Under the pieces are notes generated by a model. That model searched no databases and was not told where the DNA came from. It saw only the letters and a program-made list of their open reading frames with translations. 64,000 bases of DNA from JAIQFF01 sp963725615. GTDB taxonomy: Bacteria; Acidobacteriota; Terriglobia; Terriglobales; Acidobacteriaceae. Both the position numbers and the translations under genes were made by a program. Positions 50,724 through 59,521 of this stretch are shown here, piece after piece. Numbering within the stretch: position 1 is the stretch's first letter; the number at the start of each line of letters is the position of its first letter. Location: NCBI GenBank assembly GCA_963725615.1, contig CAVRZO010000001.1, positions 1 to 64,000 of the forward strand, in the 5' to 3' direction.

Positions 50724-51931
50724 GACGAATCGTGATGGCGGCCTGAAGGCTTTGGAGTCTTACGAGCGCGACTAGTGTCGGGAAGCGCGATCGTTGTTCC
50801 GGAACCAGTGGCCATTTCAACTTTCGTCGGTTCATACAGGCACAGCGGATCACTTCCCAGCGCATCTCCGGTGTGAGCAAAAGCGCGTGCGCGCGATCCG
50901 CCGCAAATGCAGCTGAATTCACACTCGCCACATCTTCCGCGGAAGTGTTGCGGTGTGTGCAGTGCCTGAAAGAGTGGCGCTTGCCGGTACACATCCACCA
51001 ATGAATGGGTTCGTACGTTGCCTCCGCTCAGGGGCAGGAAGCCGGAAGGATAAATTTCTCCCTGGCTGGAAACGAAAACGATGCCATTGCCGTCGCGAAT
51101 CTGGAAACCCCGGTAAACAGAACTTCCCCTGATTTCGGTAATGGACTTACCGGCACTGTGCATCCGGTTCAAGGCAAGGCGCCGGTAGGATGGCGCTTCC
51201 GTGGTCTTGACCGCAAAAGGCGCTTGCGGCACGAGGTCGAGAATCCAGTTCATGATCTCTTCGGCACGGTGGGGCGAAACCTCCTGCAATGCCCTGCCCC
51301 GGCCCACCGAAATCAGGAAGAACAGGCTCCAGCGCATTACGGGGAAAGTCTTCAGCAGTTCATAAATCGCGGGCAAATCGTCGGCGGTTTCCTGAGCCAC
51401 CAGGGTATTAATTTGAATGGGCAGCCCGAGCCGTCCCGCTTCGCGCGCTATTTCTATCGTCCGGTCGAAGCATCCCGGAACCGCACGCACATCATCGTGG
51501 CGAGCGGCGGAAGACCCGTCGAGGCTCAAGCCAAGGCTCTGGATGCCGTGCGACCGCAATCGATCCAACGCCTCCAGGGTGAGGGCGGGAGTGGCGCTCG
51601 GGGTGATCGAAACTTCCAGGCCCAAGGCTCGGGCTTGATCGATCACTGGAAACAGATCTTTGCGGCTGAGTGGGTCGCCCCCAGTAAGTATCAGGTGGGG
51701 CAAGGGGTCGCCAAAGGCAGCGATCTGACACAACAGGCCCATACTCTCTATCGGGGTCAGTTCCAGAGGATGTGGACGTGGCATCGCTTCTGCGCGACAG
51801 TGCCTGCATGCCAGCATGCATGCCTGGGTCATTTCCCAGTACACCAGCATGGGATTACGGGCGAAATCGTAACGTCGGGGATCCATGGTGAGCGAAGGCG
51901 GTTGAGAAACAAGCATGCTGTTCTTCCTCAT
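50666..51931 (-). CDS. Radical SAM/SPASM protein
   Basis: About 421 aa. CMLACRHCRA (CxxxCxxC) binds the SAM-cleaving 4Fe-4S cluster; LTGGDPLSR and SLDGSSAARHDDVR are the next radical SAM motifs. The C-terminus has a SPASM-type Cys set (CGECEFSCICGGSRARA, later DPLCLYEP) for extra clusters. The set resembles the TIGR04053-type/heme-d1-like group; the substrate is unknown. The start is 51931, or 51916 where AGGAAG gives a better Shine-Dalgarno. A CRP/FNR-type palindrome is 47-62 bp upstream. An ABM-like gene precedes it on the same strand. Confidence 0.85.
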   Translation of the reverse strand: MRKNSMLVSQPPSLTMDPRRYDFARNPMLVYWEMTQACMLACRHCRAEAMPRPHPLELTPIESMGLLCQIAAFGDPLPHLILTGGDPLSRKDLFPVIDQARALGLEVSITPSATPALTLEALDRLRSHGIQSLGLSLDGSSAARHDDVRAVPGCFDRTIEIAREAGRLGLPIQINTLVAQETADDLPAIYELLKTFPVMRWSLFFLISVGRGRALQEVSPHRAEEIMNWILDLVPQAPFAVKTTEAPSYRRLALNRMHSAGKSITEIRGSSVYRGFQIRDGNGIVFVSSQGEIYPSGFLPLSGGNVRTHSLVDVYRQAPLFQALHTPQHFRGRCGECEFSCICGGSRARAFAHTGDALGSDPLCLYEPTKVEMATGSGTTIALPDTSRARKTPKPSGRHHDSSHLLVFPSPGGSGSKVWSK

Positions 51932-51977
51932 GGGAATAGCAACCACCCTACGGTAGGATCTTGGGATCGGCTTTTGC

Positions 51978-51993
51978 TGTGATCTCAATCACG
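51978..51993 (-). promoter_or_regulatory. CRP/FNR-type palindrome upstream of the radical SAM gene
   Basis: TGTGATCTCAATCACG contains GTGAT-CTCA-ATCAC, a perfect dyad with the spacing of CRP/FNR-superfamily sites (the GTGA core is CRP-like). It lies 47-62 bp before the radical SAM start. A redox- or cyclic-nucleotide-responsive regulator could act here. Confidence 0.45.
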
Positions 51994-52143
51994 CCGATCG
52001 GTGATTTGTCTTGGAGAACCGGGGAGTTGAGCCCGCAGACTCGAATCTCAACTTCTGAATACGCAGGCCACGGATGACCAAAAGAAAGCCGGAGCAGGTT
52101 GTACTCTGCTCCGGGTACCCTGCTGTGTAGTGCTCGTGACCGC

Positions 52144-52467
52144 TTATGCAGTCAGGGCTTGCACGAAGTGCTCACAGAGGGTGGTCTCGACGTTGTACAG
52201 CTTGTACGTAATTGGAGTGGTCAGATAGGGCTTCAGAATCTCCTCGACCTTCGGAAACACCTCGCGCCCATAACGCTCCGCATTCCCTTTCTCCGTCCAG
52301 AGGGTGACCGCAATCGCCTTTTCATTCTTGATCTCGGGGAAGAAGGGCAGGAGTTCCATGAATCCGGTCTGCTTCTTCAGAATGGGAAGCACTTCGTTCC
52401 GGATTGCCTTTACAAACTCCTCTTTCTTTTCCAGCTTCGGGATGAATTCAACAACACGAGCAAACAT
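52144..52467 (-). CDS. ABM-like (dimeric alpha-beta barrel) protein
   Basis: 107 aa, cytoplasmic. The N-terminal FARVVEFIPKLEKKEEFVKA and central GFMELLPFFP, AVTLWTEKGNAERY motifs fit the antibiotic-biosynthesis-monooxygenase fold, a ferredoxin-like dimer used by many small heme-degrading or quinol-type monooxygenases. GGAGAATT upstream. It sits on the same strand before the radical SAM gene with about 210 bp between; a functional link is possible but not shown. Confidence 0.75.
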   Translation of the reverse strand: MFARVVEFIPKLEKKEEFVKAIRNEVLPILKKQTGFMELLPFFPEIKNEKAIAVTLWTEKGNAERYGREVFPKVEEILKPYLTTPITYKLYNVETTLCEHFVQALTA

Positions 52468-52661
52468 GGGAATTCTCCTTTACCGTTCAGATGGATGGGA
52501 GGCACGGAAGCTGCTCCGTCTTAGCAGCGGAGTATTTTGACGAGCCATTCCATCGGCAGTACGTTAGGTTCTGAACCATGAAAAAGCAGTGACGCCGGAC
52601 ACGCATCGCAGTGATTGCAGTCACGAGTTCGCCGCATTCGCCGCTTGTCTGCCGCGAGGGA

Positions 52662-53324
52662 TCAGCGCACTTCGGCGAGTTGCGTGCGCAGTTTGTGGGT
52701 GGCGCGGAACAGCGTGTTCTTGATCGTGCCTTCCGTCGTGTTCAGCATTCCGGCTACCGTGCGCAGCCTCATGCCGTGGTAGTGCTTGAGCTCGAATACC
52801 ATCCGTTCGCGAGGCGAGAGCCGGCCCAGAGCGCGGACGATGCGATGCTGCAGTTCTCGTCCGGCAAAGCTTCGCTCCGGACTGGCCGCTGGACTGTGAT
52901 CGGGCATGCGGTCCAGCATGTCTTCCGGCTCGCCGTCTGGTGACATCGTCGTATTCAAGTCGCGGCCACGCGAACTCTTCTTGCGCAAGTGATCCAGACA
53001 GAGGTTGGTCACGATGCGATAGATCCAGGTGTAGAACGAACACTCGAAGCGGAAGCGCGCCAGATTGATGTACGCACGAAGGAACGCCTCCTGATAAATG
53101 TCCTGTCCATCTTCCGGAGAACCGGTGAGATGGATGGCGAGCCGCAGCACGGCGCGATCGTACTGCCGCACCAGTTCTTCGAACGCGGCAGTGTCGCCCT
53201 GCTGGGCCTGACGAATGAGCGCGGAATCGTCCACGCGGATCGGCGCGCCTGTGCTGGCCGGGCCGAGCACCGGGCGGTTCAGGTAGGGCGTCAAACGAAT
53301 TTTGCCGCTCTCAGACATACTCAT
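52662..53324 (-). CDS. ECF-type RNA polymerase sigma factor
   Basis: About 220 aa from the ATG at 53324 (53318 is the alternative). Region 2 (about 50-115: AFEELVRQYDRAVLRLAIHL, DIYQEAFLRAYINLARF, FYTWIYRIVTNLCLDHLRK) and region 4 (about 155-212: LSPRERMVFELKHYHGMRLRTVAGMLNTTEGTIKN) are complete. Directs RNA polymerase to envelope- or stress-type promoters. It starts 8 bp after the response regulator stop, so it is the third gene of the kinase-regulator-sigma operon; no anti-sigma gene is next to it, so the two-component system may control it. Confidence 0.92.
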   Translation of the reverse strand: MSMSESGKIRLTPYLNRPVLGPASTGAPIRVDDSALIRQAQQGDTAAFEELVRQYDRAVLRLAIHLTGSPEDGQDIYQEAFLRAYINLARFRFECSFYTWIYRIVTNLCLDHLRKKSSRGRDLNTTMSPDGEPEDMLDRMPDHSPAASPERSFAGRELQHRIVRALGRLSPRERMVFELKHYHGMRLRTVAGMLNTTEGTIKNTLFRATHKLRTQLAEVR

Positions 53325-53331
53325 ATCGGTT

Positions 53332-54012
53332 TTACCCAACGAACTTGTAACCCGTCCCGTGCACCGTGAGGATGAAGCGAGGCTCATCCGGCTTCGGTTC
53401 AACTTTCTGACGCAGGCGCACAATGTGCGCGTCTACAGTACGTGTGGTGGGAAATCGGTCGTAACCCCACACGTCCTCAAGCAGGCGGTCGCGGCTCAGG
53501 GTCTCGCCGGGATGGCACAGGAAATATTTCAGCAGTTCGAATTCCTTGGACGAAAAATCCATGGCCTGGCCACTGCGTGAAACCTGGCAACTTTTCAGAT
53601 CCACCTCGACTTGGCCGAACGAGTAGCGTTCCTGCTCTTTCGGAACTGTCTTGGCGCGGCGGAGGACCGCCTTTACCCGCGCCAGCAGCTCGCGGATGGA
53701 AAATGGTTTGGTCACGTAGTCATCCGCGCCCAGTTCGAGTCCGACCACTTTGTCCACTTCCTGGCCGCGCGCCGTGAGCATGATGATCGGCACCGAAGGC
53801 CGCTTGGCTTTAAGTTGCTTGCAGACGTCGAGACCGCTCATGCGCGGCATCATTACGTCGAGGATGACGAGGTCGGGAGCTTCCTTCAGCGCGCGCTCCA
53901 ACCCTGCCACGCCGTCGGGAGCGGTGATGACGTCGTAGCCTTCGAATTCGAAGTTGTCGCGCAAGCCCGCCACCATGTTGGGTTCGTCTTCGACAATCAG
54001 AATTCTGGTCAT
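53332..54012 (-). CDS. OmpR/PhoB-family response regulator
   Basis: 226 aa. Receiver domain (residues 1-120) with acidic pocket VEDEP, phospho-acceptor Asp in VILDVMMPR, Thr in IMLTARG and Lys in YVTKPF. The C-terminal winged-helix DNA-binding domain (about 130-226) has FELLKYFLCHPGETLSRDRLLEDVWG and the RTVDAHIVRLRQKVE recognition helix region. Partner of the histidine kinase 59 bp upstream, and 7 bp upstream of the sigma gene. Confidence 0.95.
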   Translation of the reverse strand: MTRILIVEDEPNMVAGLRDNFEFEGYDVITAPDGVAGLERALKEAPDLVILDVMMPRMSGLDVCKQLKAKRPSVPIIMLTARGQEVDKVVGLELGADDYVTKPFSIRELLARVKAVLRRAKTVPKEQERYSFGQVEVDLKSCQVSRSGQAMDFSSKEFELLKYFLCHPGETLSRDRLLEDVWGYDRFPTTRTVDAHIVRLRQKVEPKPDEPRFILTVHGTGYKFVG

Positions 54013-54071
54013 CGCTAGTCCTTGCCGCTGCCAAACTTTACTGGAGCCGAAAAACCTCGCTAAACTGTCTC

Positions 54072-55736
54072 TTAGCTGTTCGATGCCCCGTTCTGAGGCG
54101 ACTTGACCGGAAGCACGATGGTGAATTTGCTGCCCTGGCCGGGCGCGCTATCCACCGCAACCTCGCCGCCGTGGGCCTGCACAATGTGGCGCACCAGCGA
54201 AAGGCCCAGGCCGCTGCCCTTTGTGTTGTGCACCAGTGGATCACCCACGCGATAGAACTTCTCAAATATCTTCTGCTGCTCTTGATGCGGGATTCCAATG
54301 CCCTGGTCCACCACTTCCAGCTTCACCGAGCCGTTATCGCGATACAGGTTCACGCCGATATACTTCCTGTCCTGCGAGTACTTGAGCGCGTTGTTCACCA
54401 GGTTCAGCAGAGACCGGGCCATGGCTTCGCGGTCCACGCGCATCGGCGGCACTTCATCAATCTTCTCTTCAAACTGGAAACCACTTTGCTCCAGTTGGTA
54501 GCGATACGAATCGAGCGTGTTGTGCACCAGTTCGCTCATATCGGTTTCGCGGAAGTCGTATTCCTTGCGCCCCGCCTCGATGCGGGAGAAGTCGAGAATG
54601 TTGTTGATAAGGGCGGTCAGGCGTTCGCTCTCTTTGCGAATGATGCGGTAATACTCCTGATATTTTTCCGGACTGGTGAGCCGCCCCATCTCCAGCGTCT
54701 CGGCGTACAACCGGATCAGCGACAGCGGAGTGCGCAACTCGTGCGAAACGTTGGAGACGAAATCCGACTTCAACCGCGCCAGGGCCATTTCCTTGGTAAC
54801 GTTGCGGTAGGTCAACGCGATGCCGCCCGCCAGCACCAGGGAGAGAGCGGCCAGCGTCAGGAAGCTGATGCGCGCGAAACGCTCACCGATGGCTGCCAAC
54901 GTGGTTCCCTTGAGTTTGATCGCCAGGACCAATCCCGGGAACGCGCCTTCCAGGTTTCGCTCCACTTCAGCAGTACCGCCATCCCAGCCGCTGGACTGAG
55001 CCAGCGCCGCGGATTCATACTTGCCGCGCAGCATCATGACCGCGTGATTCTTTTCGGTCTGGGCGTCACTCACGTTGCGACTAATCACGTCATCCAGCAT
55101 CTCGGGGAAGAATTGGTCGCGCAGATAGTCAGCATCGAACGCAACCCCACCGATCGCGAGCGCTCCCGTCTTCGGGTTCTTCATCAGAAACATTCCATCG
55201 GACTGATAAACCTTCTTGTCACCGCGCGACACCCATTCCCCGTCAAAGATGTAGGGCGACCCCTTTTTTTCGTTACGCTCCAGCTTCTCTGTGAAACCCT
55301 TGAATTCTATCTTCAGCCAGCCATCGAACATCTTGCTCAGGTAATCGGCCTCCTCGCGAAACCCGGCATCTTTCGCCAGTTGGGCGGATTGAGAGCGAAA
55401 AATCATCCCGGTTTCCGGGGAATACATGAAGATGTGCGCGGCGTAGGGGTGGGCGGCCAGGAGCTTGTCGAGAGCCGGCCCGCAGGCCTCACTGGGCGCA
55501 GGGAGGTCGGTGCGCACGTCGTCTACCAGTTCATATGCCTTGTGGTTGATCTGCTTTTCCGAGATGGCCAGCACCTGGCTGAAGTCGCGCTGGATGGCAG
55601 CTTCCACGGCGCGATCGCGCTGAATGTGCAGCACATGCCACGCGCTCACAAGCACCAGGGCCGCGGCGGGCAAGATGACCGCGAGCTCCAGCGTCAGGAG
55701 CAACCGCGTCTTCTCGTTCCGCCGTTTGGTTTTCAT
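54072..55736 (-). CDS. Membrane sensor histidine kinase
   Basis: 554 aa from the ATG at 55736 (MKTKRRNEK). Transmembrane helix at about 12-33, a large periplasmic sensor region (about 35-275) of unknown fold, second helix (about 277-300). Then the kinase core: H-box SNVSHELRTPLSLI, N-box LLNLVNNALKYS, G1 VDQGIGIP and G2 GSGLGLSLV. Phosphorylates the adjacent OmpR-type regulator. The signal it senses cannot be told. Confidence 0.93.
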   Translation of the reverse strand: MKTKRRNEKTRLLLTLELAVILPAAALVLVSAWHVLHIQRDRAVEAAIQRDFSQVLAISEKQINHKAYELVDDVRTDLPAPSEACGPALDKLLAAHPYAAHIFMYSPETGMIFRSQSAQLAKDAGFREEADYLSKMFDGWLKIEFKGFTEKLERNEKKGSPYIFDGEWVSRGDKKVYQSDGMFLMKNPKTGALAIGGVAFDADYLRDQFFPEMLDDVISRNVSDAQTEKNHAVMMLRGKYESAALAQSSGWDGGTAEVERNLEGAFPGLVLAIKLKGTTLAAIGERFARISFLTLAALSLVLAGGIALTYRNVTKEMALARLKSDFVSNVSHELRTPLSLIRLYAETLEMGRLTSPEKYQEYYRIIRKESERLTALINNILDFSRIEAGRKEYDFRETDMSELVHNTLDSYRYQLEQSGFQFEEKIDEVPPMRVDREAMARSLLNLVNNALKYSQDRKYIGVNLYRDNGSVKLEVVDQGIGIPHQEQQKIFEKFYRVGDPLVHNTKGSGLGLSLVRHIVQAHGGEVAVDSAPGQGSKFTIVLPVKSPQNGASNS

Positions 55737-55953
55737 GGTTGATTCCAGATCCTTGATCCAAGTCCAGGCCGGTATCCTCTCGGCCCACAACCAAGATAGT
55801 CAAGTGGGCCTCAGCAGGTGTCAATCGGGGGTAACAATATGTAAAAAGTTGTGAACGAGGTGATCGGGGAGGTTCGTGAGCAAGAAATCCCTGGATATTA
55901 GTCCGTGAAGATCGGCGAAAATCCGTGGCTGGTTCCCGGTTTTGCGGCTGGAG

Positions 55954-57447
55954 CTACGGTAGCCTGAAATCTACCGTGACGAAGGTCTCTGCCTCAACTG
56001 CGCGGCCGTTGATCAAGTAAGGCTGATAGCGCCACTGCTTCACCGCGCGATAGGCGGCCTGGCCGAGCAGCATCGAGCCGCGCACCAGCTTGAGGTCCTG
56101 GATGGTGCCGTCCCGGCCGATCCATGCCTGCAGCACGACCGCGCCCTGCAAGCGTGCCTTGACCGCTCGTTCGGGATAGTTGGGCAGAACTTTCTGCAGC
56201 AGCAAACGGCGGGAAAGGTCCTCGGATAGCGCCACGGGCTCGAGCGCCGCGAGAAGCGATGGCGTAATCCGTTCCGCAACGCTCCGCATGCTCGCGCTCT
56301 GGACCTGCATCTTCAAGCTTTCCGGAATCCGGACTGCGCTTGCGGCCGCAGGTTGCGGGTGGGACGGTTGGGTTTCAGCCTGAACCGGTTGGACCGGCTC
56401 TGCCGGTGTGGCGGCAGCGTCGTTTTGAAAGGGATCTCTGACCGGCGTGATGGTGATACGCGACACTGCCCGGCCGGGACGCACGAACTGAGGGCTGCCA
56501 TTCTCCTCGGCGGTCTGAACCGCATGGGCCGGCGTCTCGCCCCCGTTGGGCCGGTGCAACCAGCCCTCCGTCTTCTGCAGCACGCGCCCACACATCCTGG
56601 CGACCGAATTCGTCGTGCCTTCTCCGCGCAGCGGTTCACTGAATACATAACCCACGGAGAGAAAGGCCACGGCAATCGCCAGACCTGGCAGCACCCGGCT
56701 TCGCCCCTTTTTCAAAAAGGTCGATGACGACGTCGAAAAAGTTGGCTGCGGCGCCTGGAACAAGGTCTGCACCCGCGAGCGATACAGCAGGTCATCTTCA
56801 AAAATCGGTTCGGCCGCAACCACGGGTGAAACGGATTCTGTCCGGCGTTGGGGAGGAGGGGAGGGCCAGGGACGAAGGCGGGGCAGCGAATTGAAAACCC
56901 TGTTTTCTAAACTCTGGTGTTCTAAATTATTGTTTGCTGAATGGCTGACCTCTGAATTCCTGCCCTCTGAATTCTTGTCTTCTGAAGTCCAGCCTGGTGT
57001 ATCGCCGAGCGCCATGGCACTCGCCTGATTCTGAATCGGGGCTTCCGCCGGCGACGGACCCATCCTGCTCAACCAGGACTTCATCTGGGCGAGAAATAAA
57101 TCACTGGTCAGCAAGGCGTACTTGACTTCATCCGGAACCAGCGGCCGGCTCAACACCAGGTCGGCGCCCGCTTCACGGGCAGCGGCAGCGGCTTCGGCAT
57201 TGGCGATCGCCAGGGTAAAGGCTGAGTGGTTGCCCTTCAGTTCGCGAACCGTCTTCAGCAGGAAAACAGCTTCCAGTCCTTCGTTCCAGTCCGAGACGAC
57301 GACATCGAAACTTCGGGTGGTGATCTTCTCCACCGCACTGAAGATTTCCGGGCAAGTCTCGACTTCGAATTCAAGGTCCTCGAAAGCGTGACTCAGGGCG
57401 CGTGAGGCCTCCTCATCGGAGGAGAACAGCAGAGAGTGTGGCCGCAT
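55954..57447 (-). CDS. Receiver-like domain fused to a TonB-type C-terminus
   Basis: 497 aa from the ATG at 57447. Residues 1-115 fold as a degenerate receiver (MRPHSLLFSSDEEASRAL, FDVVVSDW; the conserved Lys is Arg in SRPL). Residues 152-183 (TSEDKNSEGRNSE...) are encoded by a degenerate repeat. A transmembrane helix lies at about 252-270 (VLPGLAIAVAFLSVGYVF), and the C-terminus (about 405-497) is a TonB domain (LPNYPERAVKARLQGAVVLQAWIGRDG, KQWRYQPYLINGR). A cytoplasmic receiver-like head with a periplasmic TonB tail is unusual and might couple a signal to outer-membrane transport or contractile force. Confidence 0.7.
   Translation of the reverse strand: MRPHSLLFSSDEEASRALSHAFEDLEFEVETCPEIFSAVEKITTRSFDVVVSDWNEGLEAVFLLKTVRELKGNHSAFTLAIANAEAAAAAREAGADLVLSRPLVPDEVKYALLTSDLFLAQMKSWLSRMGPSPAEAPIQNQASAMALGDTPGWTSEDKNSEGRNSEVSHSANNNLEHQSLENRVFNSLPRLRPWPSPPPQRRTESVSPVVAAEPIFEDDLLYRSRVQTLFQAPQPTFSTSSSTFLKKGRSRVLPGLAIAVAFLSVGYVFSEPLRGEGTTNSVARMCGRVLQKTEGWLHRPNGGETPAHAVQTAEENGSPQFVRPGRAVSRITITPVRDPFQNDAAATPAEPVQPVQAETQPSHPQPAAASAVRIPESLKMQVQSASMRSVAERITPSLLAALEPVALSEDLSRRLLLQKVLPNYPERAVKARLQGAVVLQAWIGRDGTIQDLKLVRGSMLLGQAAYRAVKQWRYQPYLINGRAVEAETFVTVDFRLP
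56898..56992 (-). repeat. TTCTGAA-type degenerate array inside the TonB-type gene
   Basis: GAAAACCCTGTTTTCTAAACTC, TGTTCTAAATT, CCTCTGAATTCCTGCC, CCTCTGAATTCTTGTC, TTCTGAAG: short-period variants of one motif kept in frame. It encodes a polar Ser/Asn/Glu-rich linker. Confidence 0.6.
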
Positions 57448-57534
57448 AGTATTGAGAGTAGTTCGGCTCGGAAGGAGCGACAAGTTACGAAGTGCCGCGA
57501 GTGCGGCCGCTGCAGGCCACGTAACTGCGAAGCC

Positions 57535-57571
57535 GGTTACCTGTCCCTAAGGACAAGTGCCTACGGTAACC
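57535..57571. other. Nested hairpin in the leader of the TonB-type gene
   Basis: GGTTACC (57535-57541) pairs with GGTAACC (57565-57571), with TGTCC/GGACA nested inside. A second long stem (GTTAC at 57484, GTAAC at 57521) lies beside it. Position between the PilZ gene and the TonB-type gene suggests a terminator or RNA structure, or simply another repeat unit. Confidence 0.4.
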
Positions 57572-57694
57572 TCGGAATTAGTGGCTGCGGCGATGTCATG
57601 CTCTTGCCCAGCAGCGCCGGATCAGACAAGGCCAAAACCCTGAACCAGCCTGGCTTTTCATGGAAGCGTGCCCGGTCTCAGGCTGCCACAACAA

Positions 57695-58438
57695 CTATTC
57701 CTTGCGGAATTGCCGGGCCACCGATTCCGGCAAGTCCTCTTCAAGTTTCACGGCCAGCCACTGCTGCAATATGGATTTCTGCTCCGATGGAATCATCAGT
57801 GAACGCAGGCCGGAGCGTCCCTTTCCGTCATACCAGCAGACTTCGGACTCGATTTTGAAGAGCATCTGCTCGCCGGGCAGCGTAAACAGCACTTTCAGCC
57901 TCGCTCCGGGCTTCAGAGAAGGCGATTCCGTGATCGCCATTCCGCCCTCGCTGATGTTCACGATATGGCAAGTAACTTCCTCGCCATTGACCTGGATGGC
58001 CGCTCCAATCTGGATAGGACAACGAAAGGAACGTCGCCGCTCGCGCACGATCGATCCGAATGCGGCTTTGAATGTCCGACCGACCGAGCTCGCGGAAAGA
58101 GGCTTTTCCATCAGGAAGTTCGGCTGGACCTCGAATTTGCCCGCCTTTCCGGGCTCCGTAATGGCAAAGGTCACAGCCGTGCGATTGGATGGAGAAAGAC
58201 GGACTTGGCCGAGCATTTCGTTCGCCTGCGGCAGCCCAAAATCTACGATAATCGCTTCGAATTTTTTGCGGTTCAGCTGGCGAAGAGCCGTGCTTACATC
58301 AACACAGACTTCGGTCGCAATGGCCAGTTGTTGCATGCCCTCGGCCAGTTGCTGAATGAGGGCCGAATCGGCGCATACCAGAAGCACACAACCCATCGCA
58401 GTGCCAGTCTCGGCAACGCCAGTCCCAGGAGAACTCAT
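57695..58438 (-). CDS. Receiver-like and PilZ domain protein
   Basis: 247 aa from the ATG at 58438; 58396 (MGCVLLV) is the other possible start. Residues about 16-120 form a receiver-like fold (CVLLVCADSALIQQL, AIIVDFGLP, LMEKPLSA), missing part of the acidic pocket. Residues about 135-235 are a PilZ domain: RRRSFR (RxxxR) and NISEGGMAI (D/NxSxxG) should bind cyclic di-GMP. Such proteins link c-di-GMP to motility or polysaccharide. On the same strand as the TonB-type gene, 247 bp upstream of it. Confidence 0.8.
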   Translation of the reverse strand: MSSPGTGVAETGTAMGCVLLVCADSALIQQLAEGMQQLAIATEVCVDVSTALRQLNRKKFEAIIVDFGLPQANEMLGQVRLSPSNRTAVTFAITEPGKAGKFEVQPNFLMEKPLSASSVGRTFKAAFGSIVRERRRSFRCPIQIGAAIQVNGEEVTCHIVNISEGGMAITESPSLKPGARLKVLFTLPGEQMLFKIESEVCWYDGKGRSGLRSLMIPSEQKSILQQWLAVKLEEDLPESVARQFRKE

Positions 58439-58591
58439 TCTGCCAGACCCCTCCCTGTGGGTACTCGCCTGCATTTGCTCTGTCGCTGGCAGATTGTCCC
58501 CTGAAATGAGGCGCTTGCGGATTAAAATCCACTTCGTCGGAAAACCGGAATAGGAAGATTGGAACCGTCGTAAAGCCGGAACGACTCGGGC

Positions 58592-59521
58592 TCAGTTGAT
58601 AACCACTCTCTTCCGCACCGGCCGGCTCGAGGCCCCGCGGCCGAGGTCTGGAGCCTGGGTCGTCGTCCCGGGATGCGAACGCTGGTCGAAGTGAGTGGTG
58701 TAGTCCTCGGCCACAAAATCGTAGTCCGATATATGCTGTCGAGCCTCGGCAGCGGGATTCGACGGTTTAGCCGAGGATCTGACGGTAGACGCTTTGTGGC
58801 CCACAGCAGCAGCACCGGAAACAGGGCGTTCGCCCGGATTTCTACTGTCGATCGCAGCGACGTCCGACGCAGGCAGTATCGAGTCGCGACCTGCCAACAG
58901 CATCACGGCAAACACCGTTAGTACGGCCACCAGGGCCGCCGGCTGCCAGAATGGTTTAGGGCTCCGCCCATCCGCCGAACGAACTTCCTGAGCAACCCGA
59001 GTCTGCGAAGAGAAAATAGCGGCTTGCCCCGGACGGCCGATTGCTCTCCGCAGGGATGGCACGGGCAAACCGGAAACGCCTGCATTTTTCGTGCTCGCCG
59101 GAGCCTTCTTTTCCGGCGCTGGCAAAAGCTGTGAAGCCGCGAGAGCTCGCACTCCAGCCTGGCTGGCTACAAAACCGAGATTGTCAGGCACCACAGCGGC
59201 CGCTGGTACCGAAGACTGCTCAGAGGCTGCCTTCGATTCCGCGGCGTTGGATTCGAGTACCCCGCCCGCCCTGATGCGATTCCATATCGCAGCGTCCGCT
59301 CCGAGATGCTTTTGGATCACGTCGAGCGGAGGCATGCCGCGAGATTCGCCTCGCCGCCGAAGGCCAGCGAGAACAGCCTCCGAGGTCATCACCAGTACGC
59401 ATTCGTCGGCAGTGATCTCGCCCGGTCCGAACCATTTGACATGCACTCCGGAAGATTCCAGAGCCTGGGCCAGTTCCGCCGAAGGCGATTGGATCCGGGT
59501 GATGTAGATGAGGGAGGACAT
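58592..59521 (-). CDS. Membrane protein with receiver-like N-terminus, unknown function
   Basis: 309 aa from the ATG at 59521. N-terminal 60 residues (SSLIYITRIQSPSAELAQALESSGVHVKW, VLVMTSEAVLAGL) look like part of a receiver fold. Ala/Ser-rich linker, one transmembrane helix (about 195-215) and a basic periplasmic tail ending VRKRVVIN. It starts the run of three genes with receiver-like heads (this, PilZ, TonB-type). No family known to me. Confidence 0.6.
   Translation of the reverse strand: MSSLIYITRIQSPSAELAQALESSGVHVKWFGPGEITADECVLVMTSEAVLAGLRRRGESRGMPPLDVIQKHLGADAAIWNRIRAGGVLESNAAESKAASEQSSVPAAAVVPDNLGFVASQAGVRALAASQLLPAPEKKAPASTKNAGVSGLPVPSLRRAIGRPGQAAIFSSQTRVAQEVRSADGRSPKPFWQPAALVAVLTVFAVMLLAGRDSILPASDVAAIDSRNPGERPVSGAAAVGHKASTVRSSAKPSNPAAEARQHISDYDFVAEDYTTHFDQRSHPGTTTQAPDLGRGASSRPVRKRVVIN

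Noticed and set aside
57484..57571. c-di-GMP (GEMM) riboswitch, suggested by the GGTTACCG motif next to a PilZ gene
   Set aside because: The conserved GCAAAGCC-type core and the order of the GEMM stems cannot be found; the structure fits plain nested hairpins.
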